This document shows positions 1-9,460 of a stretch of DNA of 64,000 bases, in pieces (position 1 is the first letter of the stretch; every line of letters starts with the position of its first letter). A model generated the notes under the pieces. It saw only the letters and a program-made list of their open reading frames with translations, ran no database searches and was not told where the DNA came from. Both the position numbers and the translations under genes were made by a program. The DNA is from Excoecaria cochinchinensis (Eukaryota > Streptophyta > Magnoliopsida > Malpighiales > Euphorbiaceae), in NCBI GenBank assembly GCA_947683425.1, contig CANTUQ010000101.1, positions 28,233,001 through 28,297,000 of the forward strand. Reading direction: 5' to 3'.

Positions 1-299
1 TCGCCCCCGAGGTAATTCTCTTGGGCTCTTTCAGAGGCGATTGGCATCTTACCCTTCTTGAGGGTTTGGACAATGCTTTTTGTAAAGTCATTGAGAATAG
101 CGCGCATGTCTCTCACAGTGATAGGGGTGTCCTCTGGTTGCCTTATTGCGGCATCATCGAATTCGGGAAGGAGGTTCGCCCTTGTGGGGGGCCTGGCGGG
201 CGCTTCCCTCCTTCTCGAGGTGCCTGATATGGCACGAGTGTCGTCGTCGTGGTCGAGGTCCATGGGGGTCGTATTCTCATTGGATCTTGAGTTCGCCAT
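1..299 (-). CDS. gag N-terminal part of the left gypsy element (partial)
   Basis: Minus-strand open frame starting at ATG 299-297 and running off the window after about 99 codons. It begins MANSRSNENT and continues with an acidic stretch, an Arg-rich stretch, then a helix-like segment (VRDMRAILNDFTKSI). The same protein is seen, more damaged, at 9019-8425. It sits 20 bases inside the LTR, directly after the candidate primer-binding site, as expected for gag. The capsid and zinc-knuckle parts are outside the window. Identity as gag rests on position and on similarity to the other copy. Confidence 0.7.
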   Translation of the reverse strand, partial: MANSRSNENTTPMDLDHDDDTRAISGTSRRREAPARPPTRANLLPEFDDAAIRQPEDTPITVRDMRAILNDFTKSIVQTLKKGKMPIASERAQENYLGG

Positions 300-319
300 C
301 TCTCAACGAAAGCACCAAA
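300..319 (-). promoter_or_regulatory. Candidate primer-binding site, left element
   Basis: The minus strand directly after the LTR reads TTTGGTGCTTTCGTTGAGAG. A TGG near the LTR border is what a tRNA 3' CCA end would pair with. The second element has a mutated version at 9021-9040 (TTTAGTGCTTTTATTGAGAG). I do not assign the tRNA. Confidence 0.5.
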
Positions 320-784
320 TGATAAATCCAAGAATGTCTTTATCTGTAGAAGAGAGGTCGCTCCGATCGGATGAGATAACCCTGCAGTAAGAAGAGCCCG
401 GTCGGACCAGGCGTAAGCACTCCGAAGCTTAAGTTAGTAGCTTAGAGAGAATGTGCTTTAGAGAGATAATGGTGTGGATTCAATACCTGGTACCATCGTA
501 TGCTGGGCTATTTATATGAGATAGTTGAGGGACACTCGAGTGCCTGGGGGATGATTACTGGCTGTCAGAGTAGGTATTCGGCGACATGACATGGAGCAGG
601 TGATAGGCATGGGTGCTACCTTGTGTCAGGCGGCTGATGGGACCGGCGGTCACATCAGCCGATCGGTCATGATCGCTGCCTAGGAGCTCGTGTCTGATAA
701 CTTTAGCTGATGGGCTTTGGGCCCTGCCAGTTAAGTGGGCCGGCTGAATGGGCCTTAAGGCAAATGATATTTGCTGTGTTATCA
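320..784 (-). repeat. 5' LTR of the left gypsy element
   Basis: The LTR is bounded by the short inverted ends TGATAA and TTATCA, like the two LTRs of the neighbouring element. It is 465 bp, longer than those (408 and 415 bp), mainly because of about 50-60 extra bases near 625-682. A minus-strand TATA box (TATAAATA) lies at 509-516. Confidence 0.85.
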
Positions 785-1491
785 CTAATATTAACGCATA
801 AATCGTTAATTATACTTTATGCACAACAAATGAAAAAGGCTCTGCGTTAAGTTTTCAACATATATATAATTAATATTAAAAATAATAAAAGATATACATT
901 TTGGTTTTTATGCTTTTTTTTTATAAAAAAATATTCTAGTTTTTATATTGTTAGCTATTTAATAATTTAGTCCAATAAGAAAATATTAAATGATTGTATA
1001 TAATACAATTAAATATTTAATTTTTGATAGGTATATATATAAATGTGATGCAGTTTTGAAAATGTTCATAACTAAAATGAAACAACCAATAAATTATATT
1101 TTGGATTGAAGAATTTCAAATTACTGATAAGAGATTTATTTTATTATTATATTTTTTGAATGAATTGAGTATGAGATTATTATCTCCCTAAATTTATTAA
1201 AAATAGGTTATTTTCTTAAAAAAAAAGTTTGTCACATCATGAGTAATACATAAAAAAATATATATCCGACGAATAAATAGCCACATAAAGAAATATAACA
1301 TATTAATAAGTTTATTTCATATAATTTTTAATAAAATAAAAGATATTACTAATACTTTTTATAGATACGATGGAATAATATGACATTTTATTAGTTAACG
1401 GTAATAATTTATTAGGTAGTGTATGTATTATTCTTTAAAAAAAATATATAAAAAAATAGCTAGACTTTTTATTTTATACGATGTTGGTGAC
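785..1491. other. AT-rich intergenic DNA
   Basis: Very AT-rich DNA between the left gypsy element and the hAT-like element. I see no ORF, RNA gene or clear repeat in it. Its last 8 bases (TTGGTGAC, 1484-1491) are the target site copied by the next insertion. Confidence 0.6.
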
Positions 1492-2307
1492 TAGAGGTGA
1501 GCAAAAAAATCGTTGGACGTGATTAACCGAGAAACCGAACCGAAATCGATCCGAAAAATAGGTTAACCGAACCGATTTTTATGGTTAATTGTTAGTTTTT
1601 TATAAAAACCGATTTTAATGGACTGATTTTTATTTTTTAGCTTAAAAATCGTTTAACCGAACCGAAACCAATACATGAACATCCATATATTTTATTAATT
1701 TTATTTCACTCTTTTTTATTTTTATTATAATTTTTTATTTCATTATTTTCATATTTAATTATTTATATCCTTTTAATTTTCATTTACTTTAAAATATTTC
1801 AATTTCATTTTAGTTTTTTTAAAGTTATTTTAGTTAATTTATTAATTGTTCAATATGTACATATTTAATATTTCTTATTCTTTCCTAAAATATCAATTTT
1901 TCATTAATTAAAATCAAAATATATTCAAAAAATTATGTAAAATTAATATATTAACTAAAATTTTCAAAAAATAAATTTTTAATATATGTGAAAATAATTT
2001 TTTTTGAATATTTTTAGTTTATATTTGTTGTCTGGACATCATATTTAATTATTATGTTGAATTATGTTTGTTTTCTAATTTTAAATTTTAAGTATCTTTA
2101 ACAAATTAATTTTTTATGAATGCATTTTATAATTATAATGGTTAACCGAAAAATATTGGTTAACCGATCCGAAAATCTGAAACTGATGGACTGGTTAACC
2201 GATAGTAATGGACTGGTTAATGGACTGAAATTTCAAAAAACCGATATTAATGGACTGGTTTTTTTTTGGGGCTCATGGACCGGTTAACCGGTCCATGCTC
2301 ACCCCTA
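1492..2307. mobile_element. Non-autonomous hAT-like element with 8-bp target duplication
   Basis: The ends are near-perfect inverted repeats (TAGAGGTGAGCA at the left, TGCTCACCCCTA at the right) and the element is flanked by an exact 8-bp direct repeat TTGGTGAC (1484-1491 and 2308-2315). An 8-bp duplication is typical of hAT transposons. Both subterminal zones are packed with the palindromic motif GGTTAACC and with GGACTGGTTAACCGAT-like units, a layout known for transposase-binding sites. The 816-bp interior is AT-rich and has no coding capacity. The same family occurs twice more near 50.3-51.8 kb. The hAT assignment is inferred from duplication length and end structure only. Confidence 0.8.
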
Positions 2308-2433
2308 TTGGTGACCATATGTATATACTATATGCACATGTTTTGGAGACAGAAAAGCAGTGGTCGGTACACTCTGGTTTAATTATAAAACTAAAAAATA
2401 TGCAAAAATCGGATTTAAATGTATATTTATTAT

Positions 2434-2841
2434 TGATAAAGCCTAAGACATCTTTATCTGAGAGAGAGAGAGAGAGCAAGCCGATCGGATGAGAAAACCC
2501 TGCAATAAGAGGTGTCCGGTCGGATTAGGCGTAAGCACTCCGAAACTTAGTAGTTTAGAGAGAGAAAGTGCTTTTAGAGATAGAATGTTTGGATTTCAAA
2601 TACCTGGTGCCATCGTTGGCTGGGCTATTTATATGAGATGATTGAGTGGCACTTGAGTGTCTGGGGAGTAATTACTGGCTATCAGAGTAGGTATTCGGCG
2701 ACATGAAAGGGAGCAGGTGGTAGGCTTGGGCGCTGCCTTGGAGCTCGTGTCTATTACTCTTGGTTATTAGGCTTTGGGTCTTGCCAGTTGAATGGGCCGA
2801 CTGAATGGGCCTTAGAGCAAATGATTTTTGCTGTGTTATCA
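2434..2841 (-). repeat. 3' LTR of the 7-kb gypsy element
   Basis: 408 bp, starting TGATAA and ending TTATCA on the plus strand, so both ends form a 6-bp inverted repeat. A minus-strand TATAAATA lies at 2626-2633. A (GA)n tract lies at about 2460-2477. It is about 92% identical by eye to the 5' LTR. Confidence 0.93.
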
Positions 2842-2860
2842 CTTGTCCCCCCCTCAACAG
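2842..2860 (-). promoter_or_regulatory. Polypurine tract of the gypsy element
   Basis: On the minus strand the bases directly upstream of the 3' LTR read GAGGGGGGGACAAG, followed at once by the LTR start TGATAA. Position and composition fit the plus-strand primer of an LTR element and confirm its minus-strand orientation. Confidence 0.75.
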
Positions 2861-3127
2861 GTCCGATCGGGTATGAATTTGCCTTTTGTAGGTCTGTTCA
2901 CATGAAATCAGTTCTGAATTTTCCCGATCTGAAGACGCGCGTTGGCGGGATTTTTGAAACTGGGAGGCACTTTTTCTGAAGAGACGCGCATGCTTGGACA
3001 GCTGTTTTCATTTAATGTCGCGCGTATTCCAAGGGTAACTCTTCGTTCTGCGTACAGCTATAATGTCTCTTGACACGTGGCGCTCTTCTAGTGGCGCGAC
3101 GGTTGGCGTGCTCCGGAAGCTCTAGCT

Positions 3128-3135
3128 TATAAATA
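3128..3135 (+). promoter_or_regulatory. TATA box of the antisense gene
   Basis: TATAAATA followed by GGGG lies about 255 bases upstream of the ATG and drives away from the retroelement promoter. The 5' leader after it (3160-3380) is rich in CT, typical of plant leaders, and has a possible intron border near 3269. Confidence 0.6.
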
Positions 3136-3382
3136 GGGGATTTCAAAGGAATTTCCTCTTTACTTTTGCAATCCTTAACGAAGCTCTGCCAAAATTTCTT
3201 CTCAACTCCCAGATCTCTGCAATTATCCCTTGCTTCTTCTTCAAATTTCTTAAGTCTTTTTTATCAAGTAAGTAATTCTTCCTCTTTGCTTTCTGCTTCA
3301 TTTCGCCTTTCACTTTCTTTCTGCATCCACTCCATTTAGAAGTTAGATAATTGCACCTTTCCTCCGTTCTCTCTTGTTGAAG

Positions 3383-5818
3383 ATGGCTTCCAGCAGTAGT
3401 GAGGTGCTAGACAAAAGTTTTTTGGATGGGTATGAGAACAAACCAGCCGTCGAGCTACACTCTCGATTGACCGCTGTGGAGGTGGCTGAAATCCCCTCCA
3501 AATACAGCTTGCTCGATGACGTATCCGTGGCGGCCTGCCCAGAATCGATGGCGGTGACAGATGGACCCTTTGGCAAAGATAACAATGAGTTGTTCATTTG
3601 TCACCTCTGGAGCTTAGATGCAGGCCTAAGGTTCCCGCTAGGCGCCTTCGAGATGGCGATATTGGAGGGGTATGGGATCGCCCCTAATCAGTTGCATCCG
3701 AACGGGTGGAGATCGGTGGCGTGCTTCAAAATCCTCTGCAAAATAGAGGGGGTGGCGCCAACTCTGGACCTTTTCACCCATTTCTTCTACATATCGGGTC
3801 GGAGCGACGAGACGGAATACTTCTTCACCAGTCGCCCAAAGAAGAAGCTGATGTTCATCCCTACCTCGATGAAGGGGTACAAGGAGAGATACTTTCTGGT
3901 GGGGATGAAGGGCGGGTTTGGGGTGCGCCTCACCCGATCAGCTAGAGCCGAAATCTTGAAAGACCTGGCAGCCGGTCAGCCCATGTATGAGGGCGATATT
4001 AAGAAGCTGATGGATACCGTGAGCAGGCAGGGAGAACATTATCAGTCCAGCTTTCTCCTGACCACGCTGTTTGGCTCTTCTAGCTCCGAAGGCGTTGAGG
4101 ACGCAGAACGTGAGCATTAGGATCGGGGAGAAAACATTGTCATTATGCATCAATCATGCATTGCATTTGATTTAGCTGGAATTTTTAGTCTGAGAAACTT
4201 ATCTTGTTTATTGTCTATTTGCAGCTGAAATGGCTGGTGGAAATGACATGTCCCAGCACATCCTTGGTCGGGCTGTTGTTAAAAGGGAGGCCAAGCGAAA
4301 AGCCAAAGAGGAGAGGAAAAGGCGGAAGCTCTTGCCTGCCTCTGAGGTGCAGAAACTGCGGTAGAACGTTGCTTCTGGGGTCCCGCTTGTCGCCGTCCCG
4401 ATCTCTGTCGCTCCTCCCTCAACAGCCATCGCGACCTCAAATTGCCAATCTCCAGTCAGTACAGCTCCTCCGGTCGGTGGTCCTAAAGTAGTAGATCAGT
4501 CCCTCCGCCGACGGAGAGTTATCCTCGGGAACGAGCCGGAGGAGGAGGAGGAAGGGTCTGGGGATGTCTCTCTTCCCGACCTGCAAGTTTTGAGGGAGAC
4601 GGCCCAGGTGGGGGTAACCCGATCGTCTAAGGCCGAGAGAAGGCAGGCCGAAGAGGCATCCAGAAGACAAGCTGCTGCTGCAGCCAGCAAAGGCAAGGCT
4701 GTCATGCCAAGTGATCCACCTCGACGAACGGACAGGCGACCTACGCTATTGCAGGACTTCTTGAAGGAGAACTTTGGCCATGACTGGTCAACGAGCAACA
4801 AAACAGTTGCCAGTTATCTCTGCCGGGGTATTCACCAAGAGGACGACTACAAGGCTATGGGAGACCCTGGTTCACTCGCTCGGGAGTGGAGTATATTCAA
4901 TCAGCAGGTTTTAGAGGTAAAATTCTTCTCTTGCTTGAGGTTGTTCTTTCGCTTTTGCAGCTGATTAGAAGGGGCCAGCACCTACATGGCATTGGTGGCC
5001 TTGCTGAGGCCAGGGCAAGGGAGGCTGGGAAGGCGAGAGGAGAGGCTGCCGCTCAACGGGACTCCGCCCATCAAGAGAACTCCACACTTCGCCTGGAGGT
5101 TGTAGGTCTTCAAAAGGAGGTCTCCGATTTTCGGGAGCAGGTGGTGGTCGCGAGGAGAGAGGCCAGTCGCCATGCCGAGGAGCTGAGGTCGAGGCTTGCT
5201 AAGTCCGATCATCTGAAGGGTGAAGTGGGACGCCTAATAGCCGATAGTGCTCAGTGCCACAAATTTGAGGCAGAGGCGACCAGGTTGGGCGGCGAGTGCA
5301 AAACTCTAAGTACTGAGAAGGCTAAGGCTCTGGAGGAGAGAGATCAAGCTGTGGCGGAGTGCGATCGTCTTCGTGCCACTCTGGTGAACAAAGAGGCCAC
5401 CTGGGGGAGGAAGTTTGAAGAGGGACTCGCCTCTCGAGAGGAGCAGCTGCTTAATCAAATGGGAAAGGCTCAGGCGAAATTACTGTCGCGGCTGATTCAT
5501 GAAGCGGGTAGACGCTTCCCTGATGCCGATCTCAACTGGATAGAGGATCCTACAGCTTTGCCTGATCCGCCGTCCAGTGACGATGAAGGGGATGCTCCTA
5601 GAGAGGGAGCTTCCGATCAGGTCTCTTTGCCCCAGGCTCAAAGAGACGCGCCACCCGAGGCCGATGTCAACATGCCTCCACCTGTCGAGGTTGTCTCCGA
5701 AGGGGCAGCTAAGCCTTCTCAGTCTACATTCGAGCTTTCTCAGGCCCTATCCGCTCAAAATGTAGAGACACCTTCTGAGCCCCCTGACTCAATAGAGATT
5801 GTAGATATAGAGACATAG
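3383..5818 (+). CDS. Antisense extra gene of the gypsy element (three exons, one in-frame stop)
   Basis: Plus-strand gene inside the minus-strand element. Predicted exons are 3383-4109, 4225-4916 and 4961-5818, 758 residues with all junctions in phase. Residues 1-240 resemble the plant 'putative gypsy type transposon' domain (Pfam Transposase_28 type), with motifs such as LRFPLGAFEMAILEGYGIAP and LCKIEGVAPTLDLFTHFF. Exon 2 holds a very basic KR-rich segment and an acidic EPEEEEE run. Exon 3 encodes a long coiled coil rich in Ala, Glu, Arg and Lys, then a Pro/Asp/Glu-rich tail. A TATA box lies 255 bases upstream. The only break is TAG at 4362-4364; after it the same frame stays open to exon 3. 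The second intron would be only 44 bases. Function is unknown. The upstream TTG at 3374 is in frame, but ATG 3383 is the better start. Confidence 0.65.
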
Positions 5819-6210
5819 ATTAGAAGTTGTATATGTGTACAAATTGTATGACGTTTTTATTTTTCCTTTACAATGAATAATATATTCTTCGCCATTTAAC
5901 TTTGTTTTACGTAAGTTGTGATTTTGACCGTGCATTCGTAAATCTCTGAAAAAAATTGCATGAAATTTGCAAAGTTCACTAAAGTGCGTATAACTTGCTA
6001 TTGTGAAATAATTCAATAAAGCTGGGTACTTCCTGAATTAGAATATTCTTCAAGACCAGGCTCAATCTGGATTGGGAGCATCGTCGATCCTATCAGATCG
6101 GGATGGTCTGCGCAATTTCGGATTGGGGTGTCCGATTTAGCGAATGAGCCACCCGACCTTTGCATTTTTGGTTCGGAGCAAGTGTCGAACCCAGTGCATG
6201 AGCCCTTCAA

Positions 6211-6367
6211 GTTGCATAAAAATTGCATAATGGGGCTGAGTGATACTCATAAAATTGCATGAAAATTGCATAATCAAGTTAGACAGTACTCGTAAAGCTG
6301 CATAAAGGTTGCATAATCGAGATAGGTGATACTCGTAAAGCTGCATAAAAATTGCATAATCGAGCCA
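6211..6367. repeat. Four tandem copies of a 43-bp unit
   Basis: Units start at 6211, 6254, 6297 and 6340, exactly 43 bases apart. Each carries two TTGCATAA- or CTGCATAA-like sites plus GATACTCGTAAA. The array lies between the 3' end of the antisense gene and the 3' end of integrase, so both converging reading frames end on it. It encodes nothing convincing. Confidence 0.85.
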
Positions 6368-6491
6368 GGGAGATGAGATCCTACATAATGCAAACACTTG
6401 GGGAGGTTAGATCCTCCATCATGACAGATTTAGGGAAGTGAAAGAAAGAATCTCTTTATTAATTAGGCAATTGCAAAATTCTAATACATTA

Positions 6492-8424
6492 TTAGAGATG
6501 GTACTTTTTGAGTACTTCCACATTCCAGCTTCTGGGGACATCTTGGCTTTCTACAGTTCGGATCCTATAAGTGCTCGGGCTTAAGACTTTGGAGACCTCG
6601 TAGGGTCCCTCCCAATTTGGCATTAGCTTGCCCACCCCGGCATTTTCCGAACCTAGGTCTGCCTTTCTGAGTACCAGATCGCCGACGTTGAAAGTTCTTG
6701 ACCTTACTTTAGCATTGTGGTACCTGGCAACTCTTTGCTTGTAGGCAGCAATCATGGTGTAGGCATCCTCCCTCTTTCCTTCTATCAGATCTAAGTCTTG
6801 GCGTCTTTCTTGAGCATTCTCCTGTTCAGAGTAGAGTGCCGATCGGTAAGAGGGAAGGTCGACCTCTACAGGTATCATTGTTTCGGAGCTGTAGACGAGG
6901 GAGAATGGCGTTTGATGAGTACCTGTTCTGGGCGAAGTTCTATACGTCCACAGGACACTCTGCAGTTCTTTAGTCCAGTTGCCTTTTTCTTCACCCAGTC
7001 GCTTTTTTAACCCCTCCAGGATGGTCCGATTGGAGACCTCAGTCATTCCGATGCTTTGGGGATGAGCGACTGACGTGAACTTTAATTTGATGTTTAGGCC
7101 TTGGCAAAAGTTTCTAAAAGTGGAGCTGTCGAACTGCTTGCCATTATCTGCAATAAAAACATTGGGTAGGCCATACCTGCAGATGATATTTTTCCAAGTG
7201 AAGCTCTTGAGCCTCTCGGCTGTGATAATAGCTACAGGTTCAGCCTCGATCCATTTGGAGAAGTGGTCCACCGCTACTATGAGGAACTTCATCTGCTTTT
7301 TGCCTTGGGGAAAAGGTCCCAGGATATCCAGCCCCCATTGATCGAATGGCCAAGCAACTCCAATCGGCTGTTGGTCTGTCCCATGTTGCCTTATGATCCT
7401 CCCATGTACCTGGCACTGCGGGCACTTTCTTACTTTTTCTTGGGCATCTTTGAGCATGCTGGGCCAGTAGTATCCTGTTTGGAGGGCTTTTCTTGCCATA
7501 ACTCTGCTTGCCTCGTGTGCTCCGCATATACCTTCGTAGAGTTCTCTGAGGATGTAATTTCCATCTTCCTTCGTCACGCATTTAAGCCAAGGGTGGCTGA
7601 AAGCTTTCTTGTACAAATCACCGTTAATGATGGAGTAATTAAGGGATTTTTGTGATACCTTTCGAGCTTCGTTTCTGTCCTCGGGCAGCCGACCTGTTTG
7701 AATGTACTGCTTGACTGGGCTCATCCAGGTTTCATCCTCTTGATCATTCTCCATCATCTCTGGCTCGTCTAGGGAGGAGGAAGTTTGGTCGACAATGACA
7801 ATGTTTTCCTCTACAACACTTTGTTCAGAGGCAGACATCTTTGCTAGCCAATCGGCTTCTGAAGTTTGGTCCCTCGGCACTTTCTGGAGCGCCCATTCTG
7901 ACCCAGTTTCCTCGAGCTTTGCGAAGGCAGCTTTGACCTTGGCGAGGTACTCGATCATGGTGGGTTCTCTTACTTCAAAGGTCCCCAGAAACCTGACTGG
8001 TTACCAGCTGGGAATCACTCCTGATGGCTACTGACTCCGGTCGGATTGCGTGGATCAGTCTCAGCCCTTGAAGGAGCGCCTCGTACTCTGCTACATTATT
8101 GAAAGCTTTAAAATTAAACTTTATTGCGTACCTTATTGTGATGCCCAAGGGGCCTTTTATTACTATGCCAACACCTCCTCGAGTGTCATTTGCCGCGCCG
8201 TCCACCGTTATTTCCCAATTTTGTGGCTTGGGCTGACTCCATGGTTCCTCACCCGCAAATTTAGCAATGAAATCTGCCAAAGTCTGGGCCTTTATAGCCT
8301 TTCTGGGCTCGTATCTCATATCTCAGGACTGTAGCTTAATTGCCCATTCCACCATTTTGCCTTCTAGATCGGGAGGCAGTATTCCCGCAAGTGTTTCCTT
8401 CGAAGGCACCTTTCTTAGGCTCAA
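6492..8424 (-). pseudogene. pol remnant: end of RT, RNase H and integrase
   Basis: The minus-strand frame begins in the RT/RNase H connection (a MVEWAIKL motif), has a stop TGA at 8323-8325, then RNase H (8319-7975, with ITVDGAAN and NVAEYEALLQGL motifs). One extra base in a run of four C on the plus strand (7983-7986) shifts the frame. The integrase part (7958-6492, 488 codons) is open to its natural end. It shows the zinc-binding tail KCPQCQ, the first catalytic Asp in VAVDHFSKWIEAEP, the second in FIADNGKQF and the Glu in GMTEVSNRTI. The His of the usual IHEG zinc-finger motif is a Tyr (LYEGICGAH). Supplied in trans, the element might still move, but its own pol is dead. Confidence 0.88.
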
Positions 8425-9019
8425 GAAAGCCAAACTGTTTGAATTTCTGCTTGAGCCATTGATCCTCTTTGCTCAGGGTCATAGCGGTGGACTCGTCTTT
8501 GTGCTTTCTCATGTGGCTGCGGCTCGGAGTGCACATATAGGACAAGTCGTCCCTTATGAAGGGAGTAGTGGACCTGCTGGTGTAAGGGGAGCCCCTGTTC
8601 GTGGACATCATCTATTTCCCCTTGTCATACCTCCCTGGGGTTCTGACGGCGCCCCTCCGAGTGCCCTGAGCTCAAGGCTCATTAATGATGATTCCCTTGT
8701 TTCTATTCCTTCTGAAGTCTTCTCTCGTGAGGTATTCCTCCTGGGCTCTTTCAGAAGTAGCTGACATCTTACCTTTCTTGAGCATTTGGACGATGCTTTT
8801 GGTGAAATCGCTGAGGATAGCGCGCATGTCTCTCACGGTGACAGGGGTATCCTCAGATTGCCTCATGGTGGCATCATTGAATTCGGGAAGGAGGTTGGTC
8901 CTCGTAGGGGACCTGGTGGGCCTTTCCCTCCTTCTCGAGGTACCTGATCTGGCACGAACATTATCGTCATGATCAAGGTCCATGGGGGTCGTGTTCTCGT
9001 TAGATCGTGAGTTCGCCGT
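8425..9019 (-). pseudogene. gag remnant of the 7-kb gypsy element
   Basis: The frame matches the gag start of the left element, but the start codon is ACG (9019-9017) instead of ATG. The frame is then interrupted by TGA at 8672-8674 and TAG near 8612-8614. It is Arg- and Glu-rich with a conserved VRDMRAIL helix segment. Near 8425 it runs into the C-terminal end of reverse transcriptase, so the rest of gag, all of protease and most of the reverse transcriptase were lost in one deletion or in a recombination. Not functional as it stands. Confidence 0.75.
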
Positions 9020-9040
9020 ACTCTCAATAAAAGCACTAAA

Positions 9041-9455
9041 TGATAAAGCCTGAGACGTCTTTATCTGAGAGAGAGAGAGAGAGAGCAAGCCGATCGGATG
9101 AGAAAATCCTGCAATAAGAGGTGCCCGGTCGGACCAGGCGTAAACACTCCGAAACTTAAGTTAGTAGCTTAGGGAGAGAAAGTGCTTTTAGAGATATAAT
9201 GTTTGGATTTCAAATACTTGGTGTTATCGTTGGCTGTGCTATTTATATGAGATGATTGAGGGACACTTGAAAGCCTGGGGAGTGATTACTGACTGTCAGA
9301 GTAGGTATTCGGCGACATGAAAGGGAGCAGGTGGTAGGCATGGGCGCTGCCTTAGAGCTTGTGTCTATTACTCTTGGTTATTAGGCCTTGGGCCTTGCCA
9401 GTTGAATGGGCCGGCTGAATGAGGCTTAGAGCAAATGATTTTTGCTATGTTATCA
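9041..9455 (-). repeat. 5' LTR of the 7-kb gypsy element
   Basis: 415 bp with the same TGATAA/TTATCA ends as the other LTRs. A minus-strand TATAAATA at 9240-9247 is the likely retroelement promoter. The (GA)n tract near 9068-9085 is slightly longer than in the 3' LTR. Confidence 0.93.
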
Positions 9456-9460
9456 ATTAT

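Larger units (their letters stand above)
1..784 (-). mobile_element. 5' end of a Ty3/gypsy LTR retrotransposon, cut by the left window edge
   Basis: Reading on the minus strand, an LTR (784 to 320) is followed by a candidate primer-binding site and the first 99 codons of gag, after which the window ends. LTR and gag match the complete element at 2434-9455, so both belong to one family. The gag start codon is intact in this copy (297-299), unlike in the other. The other LTR and the target duplication lie outside the window, so completeness cannot be judged. Confidence 0.85.
2434..9455 (-). mobile_element. Complete but defective Ty3/gypsy LTR retrotransposon (7.0 kb) with an antisense gene
   Basis: Two LTRs (5' LTR 9041-9455, 3' LTR 2434-2841 on the minus strand) enclose 6.2 kb. 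The insertion is flanked by an exact 5-bp duplication ATTAT (2429-2433 and 9456-9460). A purine-rich tract abuts the 3' LTR and a candidate primer-binding site abuts the 5' LTR. Order on the minus strand is gag remnant, fused end of reverse transcriptase, RNase H, integrase. Integrase after RNase H is the Ty3/gypsy order. Protease and most of the reverse transcriptase are missing. On the plus strand, between integrase and 3' LTR, lies an extra gene (3383-5818). Extra ORFs, some antisense, are known from the Tat/Ogre branch of plant gypsy elements. The two LTRs differ at about 30 of some 405 aligned positions by eye, so this is not a recent insertion. Confidence 0.93.

Noticed and set aside
2434..2841. 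The possibility that this is a solo LTR separate from the copy at 9041-9455
   Set aside because: The ATTAT duplication on the outer sides of the pair and the purine tract on its inner side show both LTRs belong to one insertion.
4204..4491. A 95-codon plus-strand frame overlapping exon 2 of the antisense gene
   Set aside because: The frame carrying the exon 2 protein continues across the TAG at 4362 with matching composition; the alternative frame is Ser/Leu/Arg noise.
6211..6367. Regularly spaced repeats that might suggest a CRISPR array
   Set aside because: The units are contiguous with no unique spacers and lie in a plant retrotransposon; it is a plain tandem repeat.
6798..7655. Plus-strand open frames opposite the integrase
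   Set aside because: Shadows of the minus-strand integrase; no family features of their own.
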